In this document: positions 15,718 to 23,918 of the stretch, piece after piece
How the letters are laid out: every line of letters begins with the position of its first letter
Numbering within the stretch: position 1 is the stretch's first letter
Origin: Gallintestinimicrobium propionicum
Lineage (GTDB): Bacteria; Bacillota; Clostridia; Lachnospirales; Lachnospiraceae
Direction: 5' to 3'
Length of the DNA: 64,000 nucleotides
Assembly: GCF_025567525.1 (NCBI RefSeq)
Contig: NZ_JAOQJY010000003.1
Span: 1 to 64,000, forward strand
The notes under the pieces: model-generated
Seen by the model: the letters and a program-made list of their open reading frames with translations, nothing else
Told to the model about the DNA's origin: nothing
The model's database searches: none
Made by a program: the position numbers and the translations under genes

Positions 15718-16181
15718 CAATCATTTCCTCCAAACATTGCATACAAATTTTTATTGTATGTGGCATACTCCGGATAGCGAATCTGTATTGCCTGCCAGAA
15801 ATATGGTGCATAGCAACAGCAGAACAAATCCTCTACTGAATATCTCCGGCACTCATCCACCTGCTCCTCTGTGTCCTGTTCATCATCCACGCTCGGTGTA
15901 CCATTGCAATACAGATTAAATGCCATTCTGACAACCTTTGCACTTCCACTGGTCTGCCAGCCTTCATGCAGGCACTCCGGTTTTACACATCCAGTCTTGA
16001 AATTATAAATTCTATCCACATTTCTTCGTGTATCTTCGTTCATTCCAATGCAATAGCAAAATGCCTTGTGATATACATCTGCTTCTCTAACTTTCTGAAT
16101 TTTTTCATAGTAGAATTTCTCATGTGCTTCACTGATAAAGTTAATATTTTCTTTTTCTGCTCCTAACGCTGTACTGTTCAT
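15717..16181 (-). CDS. DUF6075 family protein
   Basis: A 154-residue protein starting MNSTALGAEKENINFISEAH, with the characteristic HEKFYYEKIQKVREADVYHK, then YCIGMNEDTRRNVDRIYNFK and HEGWQTSGSAKVVRMAFNL segments. DUF6075 proteins are common in Clostridia ICEs and phages; no activity is known. The start at 16181 is taken because GGAGGAAGTCAGT precedes it; the frame is open further, to 16277. It is the first gene of the ICE backbone next to the chromosome. Confidence 0.8.
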   Translation of the reverse strand: MNSTALGAEKENINFISEAHEKFYYEKIQKVREADVYHKAFCYCIGMNEDTRRNVDRIYNFKTGCVKPECLHEGWQTSGSAKVVRMAFNLYCNGTPSVDDEQDTEEQVDECRRYSVEDLFCCCYAPYFWQAIQIRYPEYATYNKNLYAMFGGND

Positions 16182-16297
16182 ACTGACTTCCTCCATTTTC
16201 TTATTTTGTTCCGTTGACCATAACAAAAAAGGACATTCCTCTAAAATTTCTTTTAGAAAAATGTCCTTATAGTACAAAATATGAACTTGAACTGACT

Positions 16298-16316
16298 CGA
16301 TTTTAATTTAAAATCG
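16298..16316. repeat. Perfect AT-rich inverted repeat at the ICE edge
   Basis: CGATTTTA-ATT-TAAAATCG (8-bp stem). It lies between the ICE gene DUF6075 and the lysS 3' end; it could be a terminator or a protein-binding palindrome. Confidence 0.55.
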
Positions 16317-16347
16317 TTTGTTTTAACCCTTTAAGATAGGTTATTTT

Positions 16348-16397
16348 GTCGTACTCCTGTCGTACCATACAAGTTGGAAGTCCGCAAACCCTTGATT
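16348..16397. other. Possible ICE attachment region next to lysS
   Basis: Two direct GTCGTAC copies 11 bp apart (16348-16354 and 16359-16365) precede a stretch reading CCGCAAACCCTTGATTTTA just before the lysS stop. Short direct repeats beside such a stretch resemble tyrosine-recombinase attachment sites. The assignment is by position only; the other end of the ICE is not in the window. Confidence 0.35.
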
Positions 16398-17906
16398 TTA
16401 TTGGTCTTTTTTATCCAATGACTTCATTGTCGGGAACAGTAATACGTCTCTGATCGCAGGGGAATTGGTCAGCAGCATTACCATTCTGTCGATACCAAAA
16501 CCGATACCGCCCGTAGGAGGCATACCGATCTCCAGTGCGTTCATAAAGTCTTCGTCCGTTGTATTTGCTTCTTCATCGCCCTGGGAAAGCAGTTCTTCCT
16601 GTGCCTTGAAACGTGCTCTCTGGTCGATAGGGTCGTTTAATTCAGAATAAGCGTTTGCCATTTCCCAGCCGTTCATAAACAGCTCGAATCGTTCCACATA
16701 ATCCGGATTTTCAGGCTTTCTCTTGGTCAGAGGAGAAATTTCTACCGGATGATCCATAACAAAAGTAGGCTGAATCAGATGAGCTTCTGCATATTCTTCG
16801 AAGAACAGGCTCAGGATATCGCCCTTCTTATGGCGCTCTTCGAATTCAATGTGATGTTCTCTTGCAACCGCTTTTGCCTCTTCATCGGAATGGATTTCAT
16901 TGAAATCCACACCTGCATATTTCTTAACAGCATCCAGCATGGTGATGCGTTCAAAGGGCTTGCCCAGATCCAGAACATACTCGCCGTAAGGAATCTGTGT
17001 TGTGCCCAGAACCTCCTGCGCAACGAAACGGTACAGGTTCTCTGCCAGATCCATCATGCCGTGATAATCGGTAAATGCCTGATACAGCTCCATCAGGGTA
17101 AATTCCGGATTATGTCTGGTGTCAACACCTTCATTACGGAATACACGGCCGATTTCGTAAACGCGCTCCAGACCGCCTACGATCAGTCTCTTTAAATACA
17201 GCTCCAGGGAAATACGCAGCTTTACATCCTCATCCAACGCATTGTAATGCGTCTCGAAGGGTCTTGCAGCAGCGCCGCCGGCATTTGCAACCAGCATGGG
17301 AGTCTCCACTTCCATAAAGCCCTGTCCGTCCAGATAACGACGGATGGCGCTGATGATTCTGGAACGTTTTACAAAAGTATCCTTAACGTCCTGATTCATG
17401 ATCAGGTCGACATAACGCTGACGATAACGCTGGTCAGTATTGGTCAGACCGTGGAACTTCTCAGGAAGTACCTGCAGGCTCTTGGTCAGCAACTCCACTT
17501 CGGAAGCATGTACAGAAATTTCACCGGTTTTGGTTTTGAATACTTCACCCTTTACACCGATGATATCGCCTACGTCATATTTTTTAAAATCTGCATAGGG
17601 CTCTTCCCCGATGTTGTCGCGGGCTACATACACCTGAATGCTTCCCTTTAAATCCTGAACATTGCAGAAGGATGCCTTGCCCATCACACGCTTGAACATG
17701 ATTCTGCCTGCGATGCTGACGGTCTTGCCCTCCAGCTCTTCAAAGCCTTCCACAATGTCCCTGCTGTGTGCAGTCACGTCATATTTTACATGACGGAACG
17801 GATCCTTTCCGGCTTCCTGCAGTGCAGCAAGCTTCTCTCTTCTTACCTTCAGGATCTGGTTCAGATCCTGCTGCTGATTTTTCTGATTATTCTGTGCGTC
17901 TGCCAC
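16398..17906 (-). CDS. lysS: Lysyl-tRNA synthetase, class II
   Basis: A 502-residue enzyme charging tRNA-Lys with lysine. The N-terminal OB-fold anticodon domain (~60-170; VSIAGRIMFKRVMGKASFCN) is followed by the class II core: motif 1 FMEVETPML, motif 2 FRNEGVDTRHNPEFTLMELY, and motif 3 GIGFGIDRMVMLLTN. It starts with GTG at 17906, 8 nt after AAGGAG, and is the last gene of a greA-lysS unit. The ICE lies immediately 3' of it, leaving the coding sequence intact. Confidence 0.97.
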   Translation of the reverse strand: MADAQNNQKNQQQDLNQILKVRREKLAALQEAGKDPFRHVKYDVTAHSRDIVEGFEELEGKTVSIAGRIMFKRVMGKASFCNVQDLKGSIQVYVARDNIGEEPYADFKKYDVGDIIGVKGEVFKTKTGEISVHASEVELLTKSLQVLPEKFHGLTNTDQRYRQRYVDLIMNQDVKDTFVKRSRIISAIRRYLDGQGFMEVETPMLVANAGGAAARPFETHYNALDEDVKLRISLELYLKRLIVGGLERVYEIGRVFRNEGVDTRHNPEFTLMELYQAFTDYHGMMDLAENLYRFVAQEVLGTTQIPYGEYVLDLGKPFERITMLDAVKKYAGVDFNEIHSDEEAKAVAREHHIEFEERHKKGDILSLFFEEYAEAHLIQPTFVMDHPVEISPLTKRKPENPDYVERFELFMNGWEMANAYSELNDPIDQRARFKAQEELLSQGDEEANTTDEDFMNALEIGMPPTGGIGFGIDRMVMLLTNSPAIRDVLLFPTMKSLDKKDQ

Positions 17907-17947
17907 CTTACTTACTCCTTTTCCAGCTGGTCAGATCGGACCTGTCC

Positions 17948-18430
17948 TTAGTTGGAACGTTCAATCTCCAGCACTTTGTACTTAATCACACCTGCCTGGG
18001 TTTCTACCTCTACAATATCTCCGATCTTTGCACCAATCAGCGCTTTGCCAACCGGAGATTCGTTGGAAATTTTACCCTTTAAGCTGTTTGCTTCTGTAGA
18101 GCCGACGATTTTGTAATCCAGCTCTTCATCGTATTCCAGATCCAGGATCTTAACCTGACAGCCGATGTTGATGCGGTCTAAGTCAACCTCATCTTCTACA
18201 ACAACCTCTGCATTCTTCAGGATCTTTTCCAGCTCTTCAATCCTTGCTTCGATATCGCGCTGTTCGTCCTTTGCTGCATCATATTCCGCGTTCTCGGAAA
18301 GGTCACCCTGTTCTCTTGCTTCTTTAATCTTCTGTGCTACTTCCTGACGTTTGACAACCTTCAGGTCATGCAGCTCATCTTCATATTTCCGAAGTCCCTG
18401 ATAGGTAAGGATATTCTTTTTTTCTTCCAT
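17948..18430 (-). CDS. greA: Transcription elongation factor GreA
   Basis: A 160-residue GreA. It rescues backtracked RNA polymerase by stimulating transcript cleavage. The N-terminal antiparallel coiled coil carries the tip acidic residues in REQGDLSENAEYDAAKDEQ, and the C-terminal FKBP-like domain has the typical GSTEANSLKGKISNESPVGKAL segment. It lies 41 nt upstream of lysS, an arrangement common in Firmicutes. A hairpin with a short T run separates it from the hypothetical gene upstream. Confidence 0.96.
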   Translation of the reverse strand: MEEKKNILTYQGLRKYEDELHDLKVVKRQEVAQKIKEAREQGDLSENAEYDAAKDEQRDIEARIEELEKILKNAEVVVEDEVDLDRINIGCQVKILDLEYDEELDYKIVGSTEANSLKGKISNESPVGKALIGAKIGDIVEVETQAGVIKYKVLEIERSN

Positions 18431-18462
18431 TTTGCTTTTCCTTTTACCTCATGAAAAATCTC

Positions 18463-18488
18463 GGGCGCAGGGATATTTTCCCGCGCCC
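18463..18488 (-). terminator. Hairpin between the 256-residue gene and greA
   Basis: Minus-strand GGGCGCGGGA and TCCCTGCGCCC pair, followed by GAGATTTTT. It is a possible intrinsic terminator or attenuator before greA. Confidence 0.5.
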
Positions 18489-18503
18489 TTTCGTTTCTTT
18501 TAA

Positions 18504-19274
18504 TCAAATCGCATTATACCGTGCTTTCAGAGCAGTGTCAAGGTAATTTCGGGCGGAGATATAGGAGATATCGGCTCTTTTTTCCCTGATTTGCCGCCTT
18601 TTTTCGACATCAGACGTCAAATCCACATACAGGCTTCCAAATTCCGGATGTTCCTTCAAAATCCGGGCATTTACCCGAAGCTCCACAAGAACGGTTTTCC
18701 GTCCATCCGTTTCTGGTATTCTATTTACAAAACAGACTGGCAGACCGCTCTCCTCATACAGCCAGTCTGAAAAATGCTCCCACGCTGCTTCCTTCTGCCC
18801 CACCAGATACAAGCCGTTTAAATCCGCTGACACCAGTCGTAAAAAGTCCTCCTGCCAGAGACGAGACACGGGACGGATACCGTTTTCGCGTCCACGGCTC
18901 CATTGTCCCGCCGTTTCCTCTGCATCCGCAAGCAGCACCAGATTTTCTCGAAACGGCTGACCGCGCAAAATTTCTGCCGCCAGCGCTGCATCCGGCAACG
19001 GCGGCTGCCAATCCTCCCAGGCGGCTTCCAGCTCCGGCGTAAGCCAAAGCGCAGTCCCCTGCTCTTCCAAGGCGCTGCCAATCCGCTCCATCCACCAGCG
19101 CAGTCGCTTCGTGCCCTCGAGGCGGCATGGAAACAGATACAGGCTGACCCGATAGCCGCGCCACAAAAAACGTTCCAATCTCGGCGTTTCCCAGCGAAGT
19201 GCGCGGCTGCCCAAACGGGAGAACAGCGCTTCCCTGGCACGCGTCTCCAGCATAAAGTAAGCGATTTCTCTCAT
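18504..19274 (-). CDS. Conserved hypothetical protein between dusB and greA
   Basis: A 256-residue protein that I cannot assign to a domain. It begins MREIAYFMLETRAREALFSR, is rich in Trp and Leu (RLERFLWRGYRVSLYLFPCR, WLTPELEAAWEDWQPPLPD) and ends with a basic, tyrosine-containing tail (RREKRADISYISARNYLD). It starts 9 nt after the dusB stop, so the two are an operon. The longer frame to 19391 runs through dusB and is rejected. A soluble Lachnospiraceae-specific protein is the safest description. Confidence 0.65.
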   Translation of the reverse strand: MREIAYFMLETRAREALFSRLGSRALRWETPRLERFLWRGYRVSLYLFPCRLEGTKRLRWWMERIGSALEEQGTALWLTPELEAAWEDWQPPLPDAALAAEILRGQPFRENLVLLADAEETAGQWSRGRENGIRPVSRLWQEDFLRLVSADLNGLYLVGQKEAAWEHFSDWLYEESGLPVCFVNRIPETDGRKTVLVELRVNARILKEHPEFGSLYVDLTSDVEKRRQIREKRADISYISARNYLDTALKARYNAI

Positions 19275-19282
19275 ACACCAGT

Positions 19283-20251
19283 TTATGCCTCCAGCAGCAG
19301 TTTCATTCCCTCCATCAGCTCTTCCATCGTCTCCATGCTGTTGATCTGTCTGCGCAGTGCAGCCGCATGCGGCAGTCCGGTCGTGTACCACGCCAGATGC
19401 TTGCGCATTTCGCGCACAGTGATATATTCACCTTTGTAGGTACAGGACAGCTGTGCATGGCGGAGGATCATCTCGTACAACTCCCGGCGGTTCGGGCGTG
19501 CCGGAATTTCGCGGTCTTCCAGTGCTGCCAGAATTTCCCGGAAAATCCACGGGTTGCCCTGTGCGCCACGTCCGACCATAATGCCGTCGCAGCCGGTCTG
19601 CTCAAACAGCCGCAGCGCACTTGCCGCGTCCACAACATCCCCGTTCCCGATAACAGGAATTTTTACCGCCTGCTTTACCTGTGTGATGATGTCCCAATCC
19701 GCCGTTCCGGAATAATACTGCTCCCGCGTCCTGCCGTGCACCGCAACAGCCGCAGCGCCGGATTCCTGCGCGATTTTTGCCATTTCAACCGCATTGACGT
19801 GCGCATCATCGAAGCCCTTGCGAATTTTTACCGTCAGGGGCTTTTGAATCGCTTTTGCCGTTTTTTCTATAATTTTTCCCGCCAACAGGGGATTTTTCAT
19901 CAGGGCACTGCCCTCGCCGTTGTTGACCACCTTCGGCACCGGACAGCCCATGTTCAGATCCATCACCGCAAACGGACGTTCTTCAATTCGTTTTGCCATC
20001 TCGCTGACGATATCCGGATCAGAGCCGAACAGCTGCAGGGAAACCGGTCCCTCGTCCGGATGAATCTGCATCAGTTCTTCGGTATTTTTGTTATGATAAA
20101 GAATCGCCTTTGCGCTGATCATTTCCGAACAGACCATTCCTGCCCCCTGCTCATGGCAGAGCAAACGAAATGGCAGGTCGCTGACACCTGCCATTGGCGC
20201 TAAAATCACAGGATTTGCAAGGCTCACGTTTCCGATCGTAAGCTGTTTCAT
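19283..20251 (-). CDS. dusB: tRNA-dihydrouridine synthase DusB
   Basis: A 322-residue flavoenzyme that reduces uridines in the tRNA D-loop. The FMN-binding TIM barrel starts APMAGVSDLPFRLLCHEQGA. The catalytic cysteine is in LNMGCPVPKVVNNGEGSALM. Then come VKIRKGFDD, AVHGRTREQYYSG, IPVIGNGDV and MVGRGAQGNPWIF, and the C-terminal helical tRNA-binding domain. Length and motifs are those of the DusB/YacF group. It follows coaX at 75 nt spacing. Confidence 0.95.
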   Translation of the reverse strand: MKQLTIGNVSLANPVILAPMAGVSDLPFRLLCHEQGAGMVCSEMISAKAILYHNKNTEELMQIHPDEGPVSLQLFGSDPDIVSEMAKRIEERPFAVMDLNMGCPVPKVVNNGEGSALMKNPLLAGKIIEKTAKAIQKPLTVKIRKGFDDAHVNAVEMAKIAQESGAAAVAVHGRTREQYYSGTADWDIITQVKQAVKIPVIGNGDVVDAASALRLFEQTGCDGIMVGRGAQGNPWIFREILAALEDREIPARPNRRELYEMILRHAQLSCTYKGEYITVREMRKHLAWYTTGLPHAAALRRQINSMETMEELMEGMKLLLEA

Positions 20252-20326
20252 AATCCTCCTTTTTCGGAAGCATTTTTACTTCCTGCGTTTTCCGACAGCA
20301 GAACACACCCTTCTGCTGCCCGGAAC

Positions 20327-21103
20327 TTATTTTCCGCTGCAGTTTTTCTCGTACAGAATCCGCAGTCCATCCAGCGTCAGGGCGCTGTCGTAAATGTCGA
20401 TCGTATCTGTTTCATCGGCAATAATCCGTCCCAGTCCGCCGGTCGCAACAACCTTCAGATCCGTGATACCGGTTTCTTTTTTGACCTGATTGATGATATA
20501 TTCGGTCTGACCGATCTGTCCGTAAACCAGACCTGCCTGCATACTGGAAATCGTTTCCCGCGCCAGAATGGAATCTGGCTTTTTGATTTCAACCTCCGGC
20601 AGGCGTGCCGTATCCTCCCACAGCGCCTTTGCAGAAATTCGAATGCCGGGTGCGGTGATGCCGACACCGAATCTTCCGTCCTCTGTAACGAGGTCGTAGG
20701 TCGTCGCCGTTCCAAAATCCAGAACCAGCACAGGACCGCCGTACTTTTCATAAGCGGCGACTACGTCCACAATTCTGTCCGGTCCGATTTCCTTTGGATT
20801 CTCGGAGGTGATCTTGATGCCGGTTTTGATTCCGCTGCCGACGATCAACGGTTCGGTATGCAGATAGCGCACAACCGCGCCGATCAGCGCATGCATGACC
20901 TTCGGCACAACGCTCGCAATGATTGCGCCCCCGACCTTCCGGCGGTCGATCTGATTGTTCTGCAGCATCGCCAGAATCTCCGTGCCGTATTCGTCCGAAG
21001 TACGCATCGTCCGGGATGTCATCCGAAACGTCGTAACCAGTTTTTTGGACTCGTATACACCAAATGTAATATTTGTATTTCCTACATCAATTACTAAAAT
21101 CAT
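20327..21103 (-). CDS. coaX: Type III pantothenate kinase
   Basis: A 258-residue kinase for the first step of coenzyme A synthesis. Motifs of the CoaX/ASKHA fold are clear: DVGNTNITFGVYESK at the N-terminus, ENPKEIGPDRIVDVVAAYEK, LDFGTATTYDLVTEDG and VVATGGLGRIIADETD. It lies in a birA-DUF6145-coaX-dusB run. The ribosome binding site is supplied by a repeat element (21112-21204) that fills the gap to the upstream gene. Confidence 0.96.
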   Translation of the reverse strand: MILVIDVGNTNITFGVYESKKLVTTFRMTSRTMRTSDEYGTEILAMLQNNQIDRRKVGGAIIASVVPKVMHALIGAVVRYLHTEPLIVGSGIKTGIKITSENPKEIGPDRIVDVVAAYEKYGGPVLVLDFGTATTYDLVTEDGRFGVGITAPGIRISAKALWEDTARLPEVEIKKPDSILARETISSMQAGLVYGQIGQTEYIINQVKKETGITDLKVVATGGLGRIIADETDTIDIYDSALTLDGLRILYEKNCSGK

Positions 21104-21111
21104 TCTTTCAA

Positions 21112-21204
21112 CCTCTCATTTCTGCGCACGCTTGCTGCGCATGCCGAGTTTGTGTTAAATGCGCGCCGACACAAATCTCACGATTGAAAATTTATTTTTC
21201 AATC
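21112..21204 (-). repeat. Intercistronic structured repeat, copy upstream of coaX
   Basis: 93 bp matching 29370-29464. On the minus strand there is a first hairpin GATTGAAAA/TTTTCAATC, a second TTTGTGT/ACACAAA, and a third around TGCGCA. The element ends in AAATGAGAGG next to the coaX start. The stop codon of the upstream gene lies inside the first stem. Confidence 0.8.
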
Positions 21205-21573
21205 TTCTTCCTCCAGAAGTGCGGACACATCCTCACCGAGAATAAACACCCGATAATACAAAGTCAGGGATTCCAAAAGCTCCTGACGGTTTCTTTTGAT
21301 TTCCGCAATCAGAAGTCCGCTCGAAATTTCATCATATAATAAATCATCGTCTGCCGCATTGGTTTCAAACGCGAGCGTTCCGTCCTCTTCAAATACGATC
21401 GTAAAAATTCCTCCCACTTCCCGGGTAAACAGCACGCAGATAATGTGCAGTTCATCCTGAACGGACTGCGGGATTTTGCTGAATCTGGGATTAAAATAAT
21501 ATTTCTGCTCGTAGGCGTTCGCCCCGCAGAGCACGATTTTTTCTCCCAATTTTCCTGTTTCAGACATATCCAT
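21199..21573 (-). CDS. DUF6145 family protein
   Basis: A 124-residue protein found in Lachnospiraceae near coaX and birA. It reads MDMSETGKLGEKIVLCGANA, then YEQKYYFNPRFSKIPQSVQD and DELHIICVLFTREVGGIFTI, and ends in an acidic tail (SALLEEED). Function is unknown. It overlaps the birA stop by 14 nt, which implies co-expression. Confidence 0.75.
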   Translation of the reverse strand: MDMSETGKLGEKIVLCGANAYEQKYYFNPRFSKIPQSVQDELHIICVLFTREVGGIFTIVFEEDGTLAFETNAADDDLLYDEISSGLLIAEIKRNRQELLESLTLYYRVFILGEDVSALLEEED

Positions 21574-22354
21574 ATATTCCTCTCACTGATACTTCTCCGG
21601 CATAGACCGCTTCAACGGAACCGTCCTTTCTCCGGACAAGCAGCTCGCCGGTCTTCTCAATGCCGATTGCCGTTCCCTGCCATTCACCTTTGGGATCCAG
21701 CACCTCCACAACGCGTCCTTTATTGACAAGAAAGCTCTCGTAAAGCTCTTTTTGTCCGCTCAAATCCATTGTTTCCAGAAAGCTGTCGTAGCAATCCAAA
21801 AAATGTCTCAGCACGGACGCAAGAAGTACTTCCCGGTCCACATCGGCTCCCAACTCCAGCGCCAGAGAACCAGCTGTCTTTTTTACCTCTTCCGGAAATT
21901 CCTTCTGATTGACGTTGATTCCCGTCCCGATCACAAGGAAAAAGCTGCCGGCTACAGACTGATACATTTCCGTCAAAATTCCGCAGATTTTCTTTCCGTT
22001 TACCACCACGTCGTTCGGCCATTTGATCTTCGCATCCAGATGAAGCTCCCGTACGCCCTGCGTTACGGCGATCGCCATCAGCAGTGTAATCATCGCCACA
22101 TGAGACGCTTCCGCCTGTGGGCGCAGCAAAATGCTGAAATACAGATTTTCTCCGGGCGGAGAAATCCAGCTTCTTCCCCTTCTGCCGCGTCCTGCCGTCT
22201 GTGCCTCCGCAACTGCGCACCTTCCTTCTTCTGCGCCCTGCCGTGCCCAGCCTTTGACAATCAGATTCGTTGAATCCACCGTTTCAAAGCACTGAACCTT
22301 TTCCCAAAACCGACAGCCTGCAAGGAGGCTGTCCAGCTTCTTTTGATCCAACAT
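21560..22354 (-). CDS. birA: Biotin--[acetyl-CoA-carboxylase] ligase, monofunctional
   Basis: A 264-residue ligase that attaches biotin to carboxylases. It has the class core: FETVDSTNLIVKGWARQGAE, the biotin loop GRGRRGRSWISPPGENLYFS, KWPNDVVVNGKKICGILTEM, the GTGINVNQ motif and a small SH3-like C-terminal domain (GEWQGTAIGIEKTGELLVR). The N-terminal helix-turn-helix of bifunctional BirA repressors is absent, so it should not act as a regulator. It lies downstream of argF. Confidence 0.94.
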   Translation of the reverse strand: MLDQKKLDSLLAGCRFWEKVQCFETVDSTNLIVKGWARQGAEEGRCAVAEAQTAGRGRRGRSWISPPGENLYFSILLRPQAEASHVAMITLLMAIAVTQGVRELHLDAKIKWPNDVVVNGKKICGILTEMYQSVAGSFFLVIGTGINVNQKEFPEEVKKTAGSLALELGADVDREVLLASVLRHFLDCYDSFLETMDLSGQKELYESFLVNKGRVVEVLDPKGEWQGTAIGIEKTGELLVRRKDGSVEAVYAGEVSVRGIYGYV

Positions 22355-22435
22355 GAACTTTTCTCCTTTTCAGCAGCAGAATACTTTGTGCCCGTCCTAT
22401 TGCCAGACACCGAAGCAAACGCTGCTGTCCTTCCG

Positions 22436-23440
22436 TTATGCCTCTGTCGGATTTTTCCAGCCCAGCGTCGCTGCCATCACTGCCTTAATGGTGTGCATGC
22501 GGTTTTCTGCCTCGTCGAATACAACCGATGCGTCGGATTCAAAGACTTCATCCGTTACTTCCATCTCATAGATACCGAAGCGCTCTCCGATTTCTCTGCC
22601 GATCTGGGTGTTGCGGTCATGGTATGCAGGCAGGCAGTGCATGAAAATCGCATTCCCGGCATTCTGCATCACTTTGCGGTTTACCTGATAAGGCATCAGG
22701 TCTTCGATACGCTCCATCCATACCGCATCCGGCTCGCCCATCGAAACCCATACGTCGGTGCAGATGACGTCCGCATTCTTTGTTCCATTCTCTACGTCCT
22801 CGGTCAGCGTAATGCTGCCGCCGGTCTGCTTTGCAATTTCCTGACACTGCTCAACCAGAGCCTTGTCCGGGAAATAACGGGACGGAGCGCAGGCGGTAAA
22901 GTGCATGCCCATCTTCGCGCATACGACCATGTAGGAATTGCCCATGTTGTAGCGAGCGTCTCCCATATAAACCAGATTCACGCCTTTCAGCTTTCCAAGA
23001 TGCTCGCGAATCGTCAAAAGGTCCGCCAGCATCTGGGTCGGATGGAACTCATTGGTCAGACCGTTCCATACCGGAACGCCTGCATATTTTGCAAGCTCTT
23101 CTACGATTTCCTGTCCGTAACCGCGGTATTCGATTCCTTCAAACATCCGTCCCAGAACGCGTGCGGTGTCACGGATGCTCTCTTTTTTGCCGATCTGGGA
23201 GCTGGACGGATCAAGGTAGGTACATCCCATGCCAAGATCGTGTGCAGCGACCTCAAAGGAGCTGCGGGTTCTCGTGCTGGTCTTTTCAAAAATCAGTGCC
23301 ACATTTTTGCCCCGTAAGGTATCGACCGGAATGCCTGCTTTTTTGAGGCGTTTCAGCTCCGCTGCAAGGTCGATTAAATAATTGATTTCCTCCGGCGTAT
23401 AATCCAGTAATTTCAAAAAATGACGTCCTGTCAGATCCAT
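22436..23440 (-). CDS. argF: Ornithine carbamoyltransferase
   Basis: A 334-residue enzyme making citrulline from ornithine and carbamoyl phosphate. The carbamoyl-phosphate loop is FEKTSTRTRSSFEVA. Then come HPTQMLADLLT, the ornithine region with DVWVSMGEPD, and FMHCLPAYHD near the C-terminus. It could act in arginine synthesis or in the catabolic arginine deiminase route (then arcB). No other arginine genes are nearby to decide. It is preceded by a long structured leader that ends in an intrinsic terminator 50-75 nt before the start. Confidence 0.95.
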   Translation of the reverse strand: MDLTGRHFLKLLDYTPEEINYLIDLAAELKRLKKAGIPVDTLRGKNVALIFEKTSTRTRSSFEVAAHDLGMGCTYLDPSSSQIGKKESIRDTARVLGRMFEGIEYRGYGQEIVEELAKYAGVPVWNGLTNEFHPTQMLADLLTIREHLGKLKGVNLVYMGDARYNMGNSYMVVCAKMGMHFTACAPSRYFPDKALVEQCQEIAKQTGGSITLTEDVENGTKNADVICTDVWVSMGEPDAVWMERIEDLMPYQVNRKVMQNAGNAIFMHCLPAYHDRNTQIGREIGERFGIYEMEVTDEVFESDASVVFDEAENRMHTIKAVMAATLGWKNPTEA

Positions 23441-23461
23441 GATGTATCCTCCTCTTCATAG

Positions 23462-23805
23462 AATCCTGCGCTGCAGGATTTGTTTCCTGATAAAAAAGAA
23501 TGTGCCTTGGCACATTCTCGCGCCGAGGCGCGGTTGCTTCGGCAACCATCTACCCCTGCGCCGAGTGCGCATCCTCGTAGCGCGTTTTTATTTCATAGGA
23601 CGCATTTTCCTATGAAATGATGTCGGGGTCAAAAGCCCCCGACCTTGATGCCTACGGATTGTTCCGTGCTGCGCACTCCCACAATCCTGCCCGATAGTCG
23701 CATATCGTGGGATTATCATCCCACTTTTATGCTCCTATCGGGGCGGGTCACAAGGTCTTTCACCCACCTATGAGCAAGCTCATGTGGGCTTAGACCTTTT
23801 GACCC
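23462..23805 (-). ncRNA. Hairpin-rich leader or repeat upstream of argF
   Basis: About 345 bp without a reading frame but packed with perfect stems. Starting far from argF: a long hairpin 23745-23805 (GGGTCA, AGGTCT, CCCAC and ATGAGC tiers); 23689-23742 (CCCGATAG stem enclosing GCATA and GTGGGAT stems); 23656-23687 (GGATTGT/ACAATCC); 23622-23643 (GTCGGGG/CCCCGAC); 23590-23618; 23532-23547; then a terminator at 23492-23517 and a last hairpin at 23462-23480 beside the ribosome binding site. Part of it (the GTCGGGG hairpin and flanks) recurs at 57109-57141. It may be a regulatory leader or an intergenic repeat; no known riboswitch core was recognised. Confidence 0.5.
23492..23517 (-). terminator. 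Intrinsic terminator just before argF
   Basis: Minus strand GAATGTGCC-AA-GGCACATTC (perfect 9-bp stem) followed by TTTTTT, about 50 nt upstream of the argF start. It could attenuate argF transcription. Confidence 0.75.
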
Positions 23806-23819
23806 TGGCATCATAAAAT

Positions 23820-23852
23820 AAAAAACCGTACATCCATTATAGAATGTACGGT
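23820..23852 (-). terminator. Terminator of the SPFH/NfeD operon
   Basis: ACCGTACAT/ATGTACGGT hairpin with A/T runs on both sides, 66 nt beyond the SPFH gene stop. Confidence 0.75.
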
Positions 23853-23882
23853 CCTTTTTTGTAAAGATGAAATACGCTGTCA

Positions 23883-23918
23883 GGCAGCGGATAGCATCGA
23901 AGATGGTACGTGTGAGCT
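23883..23918. repeat. Truncated copy of the 159-bp cloverleaf repeat
   Basis: GCAGCGGATAGCATCGAAG followed by ATGGTACGTGTGAGC matches the interior of the copies at 57225 and 62047, with an internal deletion. Confidence 0.6.

Larger units (their letters stand above)
1..16397. mobile_element. Segment of an integrative conjugative element (ICE) abutting lysS
   Basis: The region holds conjugation and plasmid-type maintenance genes all on the minus strand: TraG/VirD4 fragments, PcfB, a RepA_N initiator, ParA, ParB and the small families DUF6075 and DUF3970. These are typical of large Clostridia ICEs. The right boundary must lie between the DUF6075 start (16181) and the lysS stop (16398), since lysS and everything beyond is chromosomal. 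No integrase for this ICE is visible; it would lie outside the window. The left boundary is also outside. Two smaller serine-recombinase elements are nested inside its traG gene. The exact right end is an inference. Confidence 0.8.

Noticed and set aside
18754..19278. Alternative minus-strand frame of 174 residues between dusB and greA
   Set aside because: It overlaps the 256-residue frame, which has the better start directly after dusB and continues to a sensible stop before greA.
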